This document shows, piece after piece, positions 1 to 10,896 of a stretch of DNA of 64,000 bases (the stretch's first letter is position 1; each line of letters opens with the position of its first letter). The translations under genes and the position numbers were made by a program. Source of the stretch: Rhizobium sp. ASV20 (GTDB lineage: Bacteria; Pseudomonadota; Alphaproteobacteria; Rhizobiales; Rhizobiaceae); NCBI RefSeq assembly GCF_016429015.1, contig NZ_JAELTU010000007.1:22675-86674 (forward strand), read 5' to 3'. The notes below the pieces were generated by a model, which was given only the letters and a program-made list of their open reading frames with translations, was not told the DNA's origin and did not search any database.

Positions 1-63
1 AGGGGGAGGGGAAAGCGTTTCACCGCTCAATACCCGCATGATCTTCCGGCACTCATCGGTCAC
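1..63 (-). CDS. hemE: Uroporphyrinogen decarboxylase, N-terminal 21 codons (cut by window edge)
   Basis: Reading the minus strand from 63 gives an open frame of 21 codons that runs off the left edge. It ends in GETLSPPP, which matches the conserved N-terminus of HemE (…R-x-L-x-GE-x-x-x-x-PPP-x-W…). HemE decarboxylates uroporphyrinogen III to coproporphyrinogen III in haem synthesis. The likely start is GTG at 63-61, with AGGA about 8 bases upstream; an in-frame ATG at 39-37 is less likely because it would cut into the conserved part. The fragment is short, so the call rests on the motif and on the known hemE/origin/PPDK-regulator order in rhizobia. Confidence 0.8.
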   Translation of the reverse strand, partial: MTDECRKIMRVLSGETLSPPP

Positions 64-451
64 AGCCGTCGTCCTATATAAAACCAAACATATATCTAAG
101 GTTTCTATTTCTTAGAGTCGGTGACTATCAAGGATTAAAGTTCATCCATTGCCTGTCCAATTTGTCGCGGTTCGGCAGCAATCGAGCAAACAAATCCCGA
201 CGAAAAGGGGATATGTGGATGACCAGCTCGATCCGTCAATCTTTTGAACGGCTTACGGCTCCATCCGTTTGAACCGAGCCTGGGGATAAGGTGGGGAGCT
301 GCCGAAGCCAATCGACTTTGTCCACATTGCCCACAGCCACCGCGAAGACGTCTCCGCAGAAATGCCAAATGTGGAAAACTCGGCGGTTTTCCACTTGCCC
401 GGGATAGGCCCCTTCTCGTACCTCTCTTTTGTCCCGAGATATCAACAGGCA
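64..451. other. Probable chromosomal replication origin (oriC)
   Basis: This gene-free stretch lies between divergent hemE and the PPDK regulator, where rhizobial and Caulobacter origins are known to sit (beside hemE). An AT-rich tract at about 74-140 could be the unwinding element. Four 9-mers match the DnaA box TTATCCACA at 8 of 9 positions: 214-222 (minus), 281-289 (minus), 318-326 (plus) and 370-378 (minus, TTTTCCACA). A weaker copy is at 387-395. A GANTC methylation site (GAGTC) is at 115-119. Function is inferred; box spacing and location agree, but no experiment or skew calculation was possible. Confidence 0.75.
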
Positions 452-463
452 ATGGAAAGTAGC

Positions 464-1285
464 GTGGAAAACCGAACGAGCTTCTTTCATCTGCACCTGA
501 TTTCTGACTCAACGGGAGAGACTCTCATCTCAGCCGGCAGGGCTGCATCCGTGCAATTCCATGCCACGCAGCCGATCGAGCACGTCTATCCGCTGATTCG
601 GAATCGCAAGCAGCTCCTGCCGGTTCTGGAGGCGATCGACCACAGTCCGGGCATCGTCCTCTATACAATCGTCGACCGCGAGCTTGCCGACTTCATCGAC
701 GAGCGCTGCCGTGAAATGGGCGTGCCCTGCGTCAATGTGCTCGAGCCGGTCATGAATGTTTTCCAGACCTATCTCGGCACTGCGTCGCGCCGGCGCGTCG
801 GTGCGCAGCATGTGATGAATGCCGATTACTTCGCCCGCATCGAGGCACTGAACTTCACCATGGATCATGATGACGGACAGATGCCCGATGATTATGACGA
901 TGCCGATGTGGTCATCATCGGGATCAGCCGCACGTCGAAAACGCCGACCAGCATCTATCTGGCGAACCGCGGCATCAAGACCGCCAATATTCCGATAGTC
1001 CATGGCGTGCCTTTGCCGGAAAGCCTGTCCAGGGCAACCAAACCGCTAATCGTCGGTCTGGTGGCGACCACCGACCGCATTTCGCAGGTGCGCGAAAATC
1101 GCATCCTCGGCTCGACGCCCGGCTTTGATCGCGGCGACTACACCGATCGCGCGGCAATCTCGGAAGAGCTGAAATATGCACGCTCTCTCTGCGCGCGGCA
1201 CAACTGGCCAATCATCGATGTCACGCGTCGCTCGATTGAAGAGACTGCTGCGGCTATTGTTGCCCTGCGCCCGAAGCTGCGTTAA
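464..1285 (+). CDS. Pyruvate, phosphate dikinase regulatory protein (bifunctional kinase/phosphorylase, DUF299)
   Basis: The product is 273 residues, the usual family size. These enzymes use ADP to phosphorylate, and phosphate to dephosphorylate, a threonine in pyruvate phosphate dikinase (or PEP synthase), switching it off or on. The N-terminus [12 protein letters not shown] and the P-loop GISRTSKT (residues 153-160) are family signatures. I chose GTG at 464 because the homologues I know start at the matching ENR…FHLHL. An in-frame ATG at 452 would add four residues, and the frame stays open to 362, inside the putative origin. It is followed 33 bases later by maf. Confidence 0.88.
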   Translation: MENRTSFFHLHLISDSTGETLISAGRAASVQFHATQPIEHVYPLIRNRKQLLPVLEAIDHSPGIVLYTIVDRELADFIDERCREMGVPCVNVLEPVMNVFQTYLGTASRRRVGAQHVMNADYFARIEALNFTMDHDDGQMPDDYDDADVVIIGISRTSKTPTSIYLANRGIKTANIPIVHGVPLPESLSRATKPLIVGLVATTDRISQVRENRILGSTPGFDRGDYTDRAAISEELKYARSLCARHNWPIIDVTRRSIEETAAAIVALRPKLR

Positions 1286-1318
1286 TCGCTCCACATCCAA
1301 ATATCAGAGGCAGCCGTC

Positions 1319-1918
1319 ATGACCTTGCCCCTCATCCTTGCGTCCTCCAGCCCGTTCCGTCGAATGCTGATGGAGAATGCAGGACTTCACTTCCAGGCCA
1401 TCGCCGCCAATATTGACGAGCGCGCCATCGAAGCGCCGCTCGAGGAAAATGGCGCGAGCCCCGATGCCGTTGCCCTGGTGCTGGCCAAGGCGAAAGCCAA
1501 GGAGGTAAGCGATCGTTTCCCGAACTCGCTCATTATCGGTTCGGATCAGACGATGTCGCTCGGCGATCAGGTCTTTCATAAGCCCAAGAGCATGGCGGAT
1601 GCCGAAAATCACTTGAAGACGCTGTCGGGCAAGACCCATCGGCTGAACAGTGCGATGGCGCTCGCCCGAAACGGCGACATCATTTGGGAGCACGTGTCCC
1701 ATGCTAATCTGACGATGCGCGCGCTGTCGTCGGATTTCATTCATCGGCATCTGAACCGTGTCGGCGAGAAGGCTTTGTCAAGCGTCGGCGCCTACCAGCT
1801 TGAGGGAGAGGGCATCCAGCTCTTCTCCAAAATCGACGGCGACTATTTCACGATCATCGGATTGCCGATGCTGCCGCTTCTGGAAAAACTGCGCGAGTTG
1901 GGGACAATCGATGGATGA
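1319..1918 (+). CDS. maf: Maf-family nucleoside triphosphate pyrophosphatase
   Basis: This 199-residue protein belongs to the Maf/YceF family, cytoplasmic pyrophosphatases that hydrolyse non-canonical or modified NTPs and help keep pools clean. The family start [11 protein letters not shown] (substrate-loop SSSPxR) is at residues 5-15, GSDQ lies mid-protein, and KTHRL and GAYQLEGEG follow. The stop overlaps the start of aroE by 8 bases, so the two are probably translationally coupled. The exact substrate (dTTP/UTP or m7GTP type) cannot be fixed by eye. Confidence 0.9.
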   Translation: MTLPLILASSSPFRRMLMENAGLHFQAIAANIDERAIEAPLEENGASPDAVALVLAKAKAKEVSDRFPNSLIIGSDQTMSLGDQVFHKPKSMADAENHLKTLSGKTHRLNSAMALARNGDIIWEHVSHANLTMRALSSDFIHRHLNRVGEKALSSVGAYQLEGEGIQLFSKIDGDYFTIIGLPMLPLLEKLRELGTIDG

Positions 1919-2768
1919 TTCACGTGAAACACACGGCGTAAACGCTTTCGTAACGGGTTATCCGGTGAAGCACTCGCGCTCGCCCCTGATCCATGGCTAC
2001 TGGCTGCGTCAGCTCGAACTGGCGGGCAGCTATCGTGCCCATGAAGTTCCCGTCGAAGATTTTACCGCTTTCATTGCGTCAGTGAAGGACGGCACAAGCG
2101 GCTTCGTCGGCGGCAATGTGACGATCCCCCACAAAGAAGCGGCATTCAAACTGGCGGATCGGCCGGACGAGCTTTCCAGCGAACTTGGTGCATCGAATAC
2201 GCTATGGCTTGAAAATGGTTTGCTCCACGCGACCAATACAGATGGGCGTGGTTTCACGGCGAATCTGGATGAGCGCCATTCTGGATGGGATCGCAGCGAT
2301 CGCGCTGTCATCCTCGGAGCAGGGGGTGCGAGCCGCGCCATCATCCAGGCCGTGCGCGATCGTGGCTTCAAGGAAATTCATGTGGTCAATCGTACGGTCG
2401 AACGTGCGAAGGAATTGGCTGATCGCTTTGGCGATCGCGTCCATGCTCATCCGATGGCAGCGCTCGGCGAGGTCATGCAGGGAGCGGGCCTGTTCATCAA
2501 TACGACATCGCTTGGCATGGATGGCGAAGCGGCGCCGCGGATCGACTTCTCGCCTCTTGTGCAAGATGCTGTTGTTACCGACATTGTATATGTGCCGCTG
2601 AAAACGCCGCTACTGGCGCAGGCCGAGGAACAGGGCTTTGCCATTGTTGACGGTCTCGGCATGCTGCTGCATCAGGCCGTACCAGGCTTCGAAAAGTGGT
2701 TCGGCAAGCGTCCAGCGGTCGATGGAACCTTGAGAGCTTTGATCATCGCAGACATGGAAAAGCACTAA
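1911..2768 (+). CDS. aroE: Shikimate dehydrogenase (NADP+)
   Basis: The 285-residue enzyme reduces 3-dehydroshikimate to shikimate in aromatic amino-acid synthesis. The shikimate-binding serines lie in KHSRSP (S22, S24), the catalytic lysine is K75 in [15 protein letters not shown] follows, and the Rossmann motif is GAGGASRA. The ATG at 1911 lies inside the maf end; an upstream open frame from 1758 only shadows maf. The stop TAA shares a base with the coaE start (TAATG), which points to one operon, maf-aroE-coaE-dnaQ. Confidence 0.95.
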   Translation: MDDSRETHGVNAFVTGYPVKHSRSPLIHGYWLRQLELAGSYRAHEVPVEDFTAFIASVKDGTSGFVGGNVTIPHKEAAFKLADRPDELSSELGASNTLWLENGLLHATNTDGRGFTANLDERHSGWDRSDRAVILGAGGASRAIIQAVRDRGFKEIHVVNRTVERAKELADRFGDRVHAHPMAALGEVMQGAGLFINTTSLGMDGEAAPRIDFSPLVQDAVVTDIVYVPLKTPLLAQAEEQGFAIVDGLGMLLHQAVPGFEKWFGKRPAVDGTLRALIIADMEKH

Positions 2769-3367
2769 TGATCAGGATCGGGCTGACCGGATCGATCGGA
2801 ATGGGAAAATCCACCTCGGCAAAGATCTTTTCTGAGGCTGGAATTCCGGTGAACGATTCCGATGCGGTGGTGCACGATCTCTATAGCGGCGAAGCGGTTC
2901 CTCTCGTTGAGGCCGCTTTCCCCGGATCCACCAGCGATGGCAAGGTCGACCGCCAGGAACTCAGCCGAAAGCTTGCGGGCGATCCCTCCGGTTTCAAACG
3001 ACTGGAAGCCATCGTTCACCCCCTCGTGCGCGAGCGTGAAAACCAGTTTCTGGAGCGTCATCGCCAGGGCGGCGCTGATATGATCGTGCTTGATATTCCG
3101 CTGCTGTTCGAAACCGGCGCGGAAAAGCGGTTGGACAAGATCGTTGTCGTCAGCTGCGATCCACAGATTCAAAGAGAAAGAGTGCTTGCCCGGCAGGGCA
3201 TGACGGAAGAAAAATTCAATATGATTCTTTCCCGCCAGACGCCGGATGCGGAAAAGCGGGCACGGGCGGACTATGTCATCGATACCGGCGGAAGCATCGA
3301 TGCGGCCCGCGAACAGGTGAAAGAAATCATTGCGGATCTGCGGCGCAAGCAGCAGGGCGGAAATTAG
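2768..3367 (+). CDS. coaE: Dephospho-CoA kinase
   Basis: The 199-residue kinase adds the 3'-phosphate in the last step of CoA synthesis. The Walker A motif GLTGSIGMGKST is at residues 5-16. The DSDAVVHDLY segment and LDIPLLFETG are family landmarks for CoA binding and the lid. The start at 2768 overlaps the aroE stop by one base; a longer frame from 2696 is a shadow within aroE. Length fits the family (about 200). Confidence 0.95.
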   Translation: MIRIGLTGSIGMGKSTSAKIFSEAGIPVNDSDAVVHDLYSGEAVPLVEAAFPGSTSDGKVDRQELSRKLAGDPSGFKRLEAIVHPLVRERENQFLERHRQGGADMIVLDIPLLFETGAEKRLDKIVVVSCDPQIQRERVLARQGMTEEKFNMILSRQTPDAEKRARADYVIDTGGSIDAAREQVKEIIADLRRKQQGGN

Positions 3368-3384
3368 AAAGACGGAGCCTCGAT

Positions 3385-4095
3385 ATGCGCGAAATCATTT
3401 TCGATACGGAAACCACGGGCCTCGACAACAGGGCGGACCGTATCATCGAAATCGGCGGGATCGAGCTGATCAACCATTTTCCCACCGGCAAGACGCTACA
3501 TCTCTTTATCAATCCGGGCGACCGCAAGGTTCATCCGGACGCACTGGCCGTCCATGGCATCACCGATGAATCGCTGAAGGACAAGCCGCCCTTCGAGGAG
3601 GTTGCCGACCAGATCCTCGAATTCTTCGGCGACGCCAAGTGGATCGCCCACAATGCCACATTCGATATGGGCTTCGTCAATGCCGAGTTCGCAAGGCTGG
3701 GCCGCCCGCCGATCCTGCCGGATATGGTGATCGATACGCTCGCCATGGCAAGGCGCAAGCACCCCATGGGTCCGAACTCGCTTGATGCGCTCTGCCGGCG
3801 CTACGGCATCGATAATTCGCACCGCACGCAGCACGGCGCGTTGCTCGACTCCGAACTGCTTGCCGAAGTCTATATCGAGATGATTGGCGGCCGGCAGACC
3901 GCGCTCGGCCTTGGCAGCAACTCATCGTCACGATCGAGACAAAACGAGGATGCGGACGAGATCGTTGCCGACGTCTTTGCAAGACCCAGTCCTCTCGCCA
4001 GCAGATTGAGCCCAGACGAGCAAGCCGCCCACGCGGCGCTGGTCGCCAAGCTCGGAGAAAAGGGCATCTGGTCCAAATACCGCACTTCGGAATAG
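3385..4095 (+). CDS. dnaQ: DNA polymerase III epsilon subunit, 3'-5' proofreading exonuclease
   Basis: The protein has 236 residues. The Exo I motif FDTETTG gives the metal ligands D7 and E9, HNATFDMGF is Exo II, and the Exo III motif RTQHGALLDSELLAEVY holds the catalytic H and D (DEDDh type). It proofreads for the replicative polymerase. The C-terminal tail, rich in S/R and then acidic, should bind the alpha subunit DnaE. It is the last gene of the maf-aroE-coaE-dnaQ run and is followed by a bidirectional terminator. Confidence 0.94.
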   Translation: MREIIFDTETTGLDNRADRIIEIGGIELINHFPTGKTLHLFINPGDRKVHPDALAVHGITDESLKDKPPFEEVADQILEFFGDAKWIAHNATFDMGFVNAEFARLGRPPILPDMVIDTLAMARRKHPMGPNSLDALCRRYGIDNSHRTQHGALLDSELLAEVYIEMIGGRQTALGLGSNSSSRSRQNEDADEIVADVFARPSPLASRLSPDEQAAHAALVAKLGEKGIWSKYRTSE

Positions 4096-4175
4096 ATTAG
4101 TTTCGGTCGGAATGCGCAGCGGGTTTCTGTCGGAAACGCGACGTGCTTCTAGGCGGGATATCTCAAGTGACCAAA

Positions 4176-4209
4176 CGAAAATGCCCGGACGTCGATCCGG
4201 GCATTTTCG
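4176..4209. terminator. Bidirectional hairpin terminator between dnaQ and secB
   Basis: A perfect 14-base inverted repeat, CGAAAATGCCCGGA, with a 6-base loop lies between two convergent genes. A and T runs on the stem flanks let it work in both directions. Confidence 0.85.
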
Positions 4210-4232
4210 TTTCCAGAATGGAAAATTCAGAC

Positions 4233-4715
4233 TTAGTTCGGAACGGCCGAAACCTGAGCGCGGGCCTGTTCTTCGGCCATACGCTGCGTAAACATCTGCG
4301 CGAAATCGATCGGGTCGATCATCAGCGGCGGGAAGCCGCCATTGCGCGTAACGTCTGCGATGATCTGACGGGCAAACGGGAAGAGCAGGCGCGGGCACTC
4401 GATGAAGAGCAGCGGCAGCATGTGTTCCTGCGGGAAGCCGGTAACGCGGAAGACGCCGCCATAAACCAGCTCGGTGTGGAAGAGCACACGCTCGCCATCC
4501 TTGGCTTCGGCATTCAGCGTCAGCACGACGTCGAAATCTTCATCCGACAGCGGGTTGGCGTTCACGTTGACATTGATGTTGATGTCCGGAGCATTTTCCC
4601 GGGCCTGAAGCGAGCGCGGAGCACCCGGATTTTCGAAGGAAAGATCCTTGGTGTACTGAGCAAGGATGCTGAGGCTCGGGCTGGCTGCACCGTTGCCGTT
4701 TGTCTCGTTGGCCAT
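4233..4715 (-). CDS. secB: Protein-export chaperone SecB
   Basis: The 160-residue tetrameric chaperone keeps pre-proteins unfolded and hands them to SecA. The core matches SecB throughout: an NVNV beta strand, then FHTELVYGG, the [11 protein letters not shown] segment and [12 protein letters not shown] near the C-terminus. The 15-residue N-terminal lead rich in N, G and S is common in alphaproteobacteria. AGAGGA about 8 bases upstream of the ATG is a good ribosome site. It is convergent with dnaQ and downstream of fxsA on the same strand. Confidence 0.95.
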   Translation of the reverse strand: MANETNGNGAASPSLSILAQYTKDLSFENPGAPRSLQARENAPDININVNVNANPLSDEDFDVVLTLNAEAKDGERVLFHTELVYGGVFRVTGFPQEHMLPLLFIECPRLLFPFARQIIADVTRNGGFPPLMIDPIDFAQMFTQRMAEEQARAQVSAVPN

Positions 4716-4809
4716 GGGGGTGTCCTCTCACGTCTCGATGGGTGTCGCCATCTAGCATTTCGAATAGGGGCGCACAACCCTTATGCCCCGGCGCTTTCCG
4801 GCCGGCGCT

Positions 4810-5328
4810 TTAGTCTTCGAGCCGCTTCCGGTCCGACCATGGCGAGTTGCGATTGGGCTCGCGATGAAAATCGCTTTCGTCAAGATCGACCACTGTTCCG
4901 GCATCGCGCGGCCGGGCTTGCGGACCGGCACCGGGTGCTTGTCCACGCCGGAAGGCGCGGGAATTGCCGACGACAACGATACGCTTGCGCAGCATCGTCC
5001 AGGCAAGATCACGCACGGCCGGAATGAAAAGCAGGAGGCCGATAATGTCGGAGATGAAGCCCGGCAGCATCAGGAAGATGGCGGCAACAACAATCATGGC
5101 GCCATGCACCATCTCGCGGCCGGGATCGCCGCCATTGCGGCTTTCGGCCGAGATGCGCTGCAGGATGCCGATGCCCTGAATCCTGAGCAGCATGGCGCCG
5201 AGAACGACGCTGAGGATGACGAGCCCCAGGGTTGCCCAGACGCCGATCAGCTTTCCGACGACGATGAAGCCGGCGATTTCAGCCAGCGGCATCAGAAAAA
5301 CGAAGATAGGAAGAAGTGATAGGCGCAT
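4810..5328 (-). CDS. fxsA: FxsA-family cytoplasmic membrane protein
   Basis: The product is 172 residues. The first 130 match FxsA: an N-terminal membrane segment (LLPIFVFLMPLAEIAGFIVV), a second helix (LGLVILSVVLGAMLLRIQG), and a third region (IVVAAIFLMLPGFISDIIG) with the typical LPGFISD turn. The C-terminal 40 residues are polar and variable. In E. coli FxsA overproduction eases phage T7 exclusion by F; its native role is unclear. It is divergent from timA. Confidence 0.88.
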   Translation of the reverse strand: MRLSLLPIFVFLMPLAEIAGFIVVGKLIGVWATLGLVILSVVLGAMLLRIQGIGILQRISAESRNGGDPGREMVHGAMIVVAAIFLMLPGFISDIIGLLLFIPAVRDLAWTMLRKRIVVVGNSRAFRRGQAPGAGPQARPRDAGTVVDLDESDFHREPNRNSPWSDRKRLED

Positions 5329-5474
5329 GTTACGGTGGTCCTGAGAGCGGGTTTCTTCGCGTAGGCGTTGGTTTCTCGCATATAATAAAGAAAGTGGTCC
5401 GCTATTTGAATGATAGATCGATGCGGACTATATGGGGATTGTTCTTTTAATTTTAACGGTGGTTCCAATACGAG

Positions 5475-6176
5475 ATGGGTGCAAACGACTTTGTGACGAT
5501 CTTTTTCCTGGTGGCGGCGGTGCTGATCTTCTTTCAGTTGCGCAGTGTCCTTGGCCGCCGCACGGGGAACGAGAAGCCGCCGCGCGATCTCTATGGTTCC
5601 GCTGATTCGGCAAATGGCCCGACGCCGCCGGATGCAGGCAAGGTAGTAACGCTGCCGCGCCGTGATGCGACCGAAGAGGAAGATCGTTTTGCAGCCGTCG
5701 ACGCCTTCACGCCAGCCGGCACACAGCTGAATGATTCGTTGCGAGAGATCAGCAAGGTCGATCCGTCCTTCAACCCGAAGGAATTCGTCAACGGCGCCCG
5801 TATGGCCTACGAGATGATCGTCATGGCCTTTGCCGACGGCGATCGCAAATCCCTGAAGGGGCTTTTGTCCTCCGAGGTCTACGAAGGCTTCGACGCTGCC
5901 ATCGCCGAACGCGAAGGCAAGGGCGAGAAGGTCAAGTCGACTTTCGTCGGCATCGACAAAGCCGATATCGTCACCGCCGAGGCCAAGGGAACCGAAGCAT
6001 TCGTCACCATGCGCATCGTCAGCCAGATGATTTCGGCTACCTACGACAAGGCGGGCGCGTTGATCGATGGCGATGCCGAGGCTGTGGCGGAGATCAGCGA
6101 TCTCTGGACATTTGCCCGCGACACGCGTTCCCGCGATCCGAACTGGAAACTTGTGGCGACCGAATCCGAACAATGA
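5475..6176 (+). CDS. Tim44/TimA-like inner-membrane protein
   Basis: The 233-residue protein has one N-terminal membrane helix (residues 6-22, VTIFFLVAAVLIFFQLR), a proline- and charge-rich linker, and a C-terminal Tim44-like domain from about residue 85 (FNPKEFVNGARMAYEMIVMAFADGD onward). Mitochondrial Tim44 tethers Hsp70 to the import pore; alphaproteobacterial relatives are thought to be its ancestral membrane proteins, with unsettled function. Its stop overlaps the next start as ATGA, so coupling with the MltA gene is likely. Confidence 0.85.
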   Translation: MGANDFVTIFFLVAAVLIFFQLRSVLGRRTGNEKPPRDLYGSADSANGPTPPDAGKVVTLPRRDATEEEDRFAAVDAFTPAGTQLNDSLREISKVDPSFNPKEFVNGARMAYEMIVMAFADGDRKSLKGLLSSEVYEGFDAAIAEREGKGEKVKSTFVGIDKADIVTAEAKGTEAFVTMRIVSQMISATYDKAGALIDGDAEAVAEISDLWTFARDTRSRDPNWKLVATESEQ

Positions 6177-7291
6177 CGAGCCCATCGCAGGAATTCAGGC
6201 TGGAGCCGGCAACCTTCGCTGATTTGAAGGGCTGGAAGGATGACGATCCTTCCAGCCTTTTTCGCGCCATGAAGGACTGTCGCGCCCATATCCGAGATGT
6301 AAAACCCTATCGCACCGGCATAGCGGGGCTGACCGCTGACGATTTGCTGGCACTGCTCGACGCGGCCGAGGCAAACGAGCCGCGAGATGCTGCGGAAGCC
6401 CGCGCTTTCTTTGAAGAGCACTGTCAGCCTTACTTTGTTCGGCGCAGCGACGGTGGCAACGGTTTCGTGACGGCATTCTTCGAACCGGAAATCGAAGTCT
6501 CGGCCAGGCCTGACGAAACCTATCGATATCCCTTCTATCGCCGGCCCGATGATCTGATCGATCTCGACGACGGCAATCGGCCTTCGATCCTCGATGCCTC
6601 CTATATGTTCGGGCGTCTCAGCGACGGAGTGATCTCGGCCTATCCGGATCGTGGCGAGATCGATCGCGGCTACCTTGAAGGCAAGGGCCTGGAAATCGCC
6701 TGGGCGAAATCGAAGGTCGATATCTTCTTCGTGCATGTGCAGGGCGCGGCGCGCCTGCGCTATCCGCATGGAAGGCTTGGCCGCATCACCTATGCCGCCA
6801 AGGCCGGGCATCCTTTTTCTGCCGTCGGACGCCTGCTGATCGATCGTGGCTTGCTGGATCGCGCAACGATCTCCATGCAGACGATCCGTGATTGGCTCTA
6901 TGCGCATCCGGAGCAGGTCGATGAAGTCTTGGCGCACAACCGATCCTACATTTTCTTCCGCGAGGCGGATGTCAGCGATGAGACCCTCGGTCCGATCGCG
7001 GCCGCCAAGGTGCCGCTGGTGTCAGGCCGTTCGCTGGCGGTCGACCGCCTGATCCATACGTTCGGTTTCCCATTTTTTATCCGCTCGGAAAGCCTGACGC
7101 ATCTCGATGACGGCAAACCGTTTGCACGGCTGATGCTGGCCCTCGATACCGGCTCTGCGATCGTAGGCCCGGCGCGGGGCGATATCTTTACCGGCTCGGG
7201 CTATGACGCAGGCGAGCTCGCCGGCACCGTACGCAATGATGCGGATTTTTATATATTCATTCCAAAGGCGGCAGCGCGAAGGTTTGGCTGA
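6173..7291 (+). CDS. mltA: MltA-type murein transglycosylase
   Basis: The 372-residue protein matches the MltA family. A central FVTAFFEPEIEVS strand is followed by YRYPFYRRPDD, by KVDIFFVHVQGAARL (catalytic-domain core), and by a C-terminal 3D domain with LALDTGSAIVGPARGDIFTGSG, where the conserved aspartates sit. The family cleaves glycan strands to 1,6-anhydro-MurNAc ends. No signal peptide or lipobox is visible from this start, and the gene begins inside the timA stop, so there is little room for a longer one. Export is therefore unexplained. Confidence 0.87.
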   Translation: MTSPSQEFRLEPATFADLKGWKDDDPSSLFRAMKDCRAHIRDVKPYRTGIAGLTADDLLALLDAAEANEPRDAAEARAFFEEHCQPYFVRRSDGGNGFVTAFFEPEIEVSARPDETYRYPFYRRPDDLIDLDDGNRPSILDASYMFGRLSDGVISAYPDRGEIDRGYLEGKGLEIAWAKSKVDIFFVHVQGAARLRYPHGRLGRITYAAKAGHPFSAVGRLLIDRGLLDRATISMQTIRDWLYAHPEQVDEVLAHNRSYIFFREADVSDETLGPIAAAKVPLVSGRSLAVDRLIHTFGFPFFIRSESLTHLDDGKPFARLMLALDTGSAIVGPARGDIFTGSGYDAGELAGTVRNDADFYIFIPKAAARRFG

Positions 7292-7875
7292 TGGCCCCGG
7301 AACGAAAAGACAAGGAGCGAAAGCTTAGCGCGGAGGATCGCATTCTCTGGGGCAGGGTTGCCAAAAGCGCCCGGCCCATGCCCGGCCGGATGGCCGACAT
7401 GGAGGCTTTTGAGGCGGCGCTGACAGCTGAAGCGGAGAACGAGGAGAAGGCCCGTGCCGCCAAGGCGGCAACAGCTCCGGCAGCTGTCGAAACTCAAAAC
7501 GCGCAGACACCGGCAAAGCAGCCTTCCGGCCAGCATCATCCATTCGAACGCCCGGTCAAGCGCAAGATCGCCAAGGGCCGGCTGGCGCTAGAGGCCCGGA
7601 TCGATCTTCACGGGCTGATCCAAAGCGAGGCGCATGGCATGCTTCTGGATTTCCTTCTGCGCGCGCATGGGCGCGGCTTGCGCCATGTGCTCGTCATCAC
7701 AGGCAAGGGTAGCTCGATGGGCAGCGAAGGGGCACTCAAGCGCGCCGTGCCTCTGTGGTTTTCCAAACCCGAATTCCGTTTCCTGATCTCGTCTTACGAG
7801 ACGGCGGCCCAGCATCATGGGGGCGACGGTGCGCTTTACATCCGCCTTGCACGCTCAAAGGGCGACAAGCCATGA
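7291..7875 (+). CDS. Smr-domain protein
   Basis: The 194-residue protein has a polar, alanine- and glutamate-rich N-terminal half and a C-terminal Smr (small MutS-related) domain. DLHG is at residues 105-108 and the second signature TGKG at 137-140. Stand-alone Smr domains are nucleases acting on DNA or RNA; the target here is unknown. It starts on the last base of the mltA stop (TGATG) and overlaps the next gene by 4 bases. Confidence 0.9.
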   Translation: MAPERKDKERKLSAEDRILWGRVAKSARPMPGRMADMEAFEAALTAEAENEEKARAAKAATAPAAVETQNAQTPAKQPSGQHHPFERPVKRKIAKGRLALEARIDLHGLIQSEAHGMLLDFLLRAHGRGLRHVLVITGKGSSMGSEGALKRAVPLWFSKPEFRFLISSYETAAQHHGGDGALYIRLARSKGDKP

Positions 7876-8237
7876 CCCCTTTCGGCGAAGCTGTGCGAAA
7901 GTTGCGGCTGCGCAAGGGCGTCTCGCAGAAGGAAATGGCCGCGGCGCTGAATGTGACCCCGGCCTATCTATCCGCCCTGGAGCATGGAAAGCGCGGTACA
8001 CCGACGTTCGATCTGCTGCAGCGCATTGCCGGCTACTTCAACATCATCTGGGACGAAGCCGAGGAACTGTTCCTGTTGGCGCGGTTTTCCGACCCGCGGG
8101 TCGTGGTCGATACATCGGGGCTTTCCGCCGAACATACCGCCTTCGTCAACCATCTGGCGGTCAAGATTCGCAACATTGACGCCGCAACGATCCAAGAGCT
8201 AGCCCGCGTTCTGGGAAATGCCGGAAAAACCGGCTGA
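7872..8237 (+). CDS. XRE/Cro-type helix-turn-helix regulator
   Basis: The 121-residue protein has an N-terminal HTH-XRE domain at about residues 4-62 (GVSQKEMAAALNVTPAYLSALEHG is the helix-turn-helix), then a small, mostly helical C-terminal region. The ATG at 7872 overlaps the smr stop (ATGA); the longer open frame from 7755 is a shadow. It is the last of four genes (timA-like, mltA, smr, xre) joined by overlaps. Its operator and ligand are unknown. gyrB starts 147 bases downstream. Confidence 0.9.
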   Translation: MTPFGEAVRKLRLRKGVSQKEMAAALNVTPAYLSALEHGKRGTPTFDLLQRIAGYFNIIWDEAEELFLLARFSDPRVVVDTSGLSAEHTAFVNHLAVKIRNIDAATIQELARVLGNAGKTG

Positions 8238-8284
8238 AAAGCGCCTTAATCCCCTGCTTTATGCCTGATTTAGGGGCCTTCCGT

Positions 8285-8313
8285 TTGGAAGTTCGGGGTG
8301 AAACATCCTATAT
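8285..8313 (+). promoter_or_regulatory. Candidate promoter of gyrB
   Basis: TTGGAA (8285-8290) and CTATAT (8308-8313) are 17 bases apart, about 70 bases before the gyrB start. CTATAT is a common rhizobial -10 form; the -35 matches TTGACA at 4 of 6. Confidence 0.4.
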
Positions 8314-8384
8314 TCAGGGCAAGAAAAGCCGCTGATTCGGCAGCGATCGGCGAGATTCTCTAAACACTGGAAAGACTTCAATAA

Positions 8385-10814
<2,430 letters not shown>

Positions 10815-10848
10815 TGTCAGCGCCTTTCCGGGCGAAATTGTCAAAAAG

Positions 10849-10883
10849 AAAAGGCCCGCCTGGAGCGTCCAGGCGGGCCTTTT
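10849..10883. terminator. Hairpin terminator after gyrB
   Basis: A 15-base inverted repeat (AAAAGGCCCGCCTGG) with a 5-base loop lies between convergent gyrB and the nitroreductase gene. T and A flanks suit both directions. Confidence 0.88.
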
Positions 10884-10896
10884 CCGTTCATGTCAA

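Noticed and set aside
8251..8276. CCCCT…AGGGG hairpin after the XRE gene
   Set aside because: The five-base stem with a 16-base loop and no T run is too weak to call a terminator.
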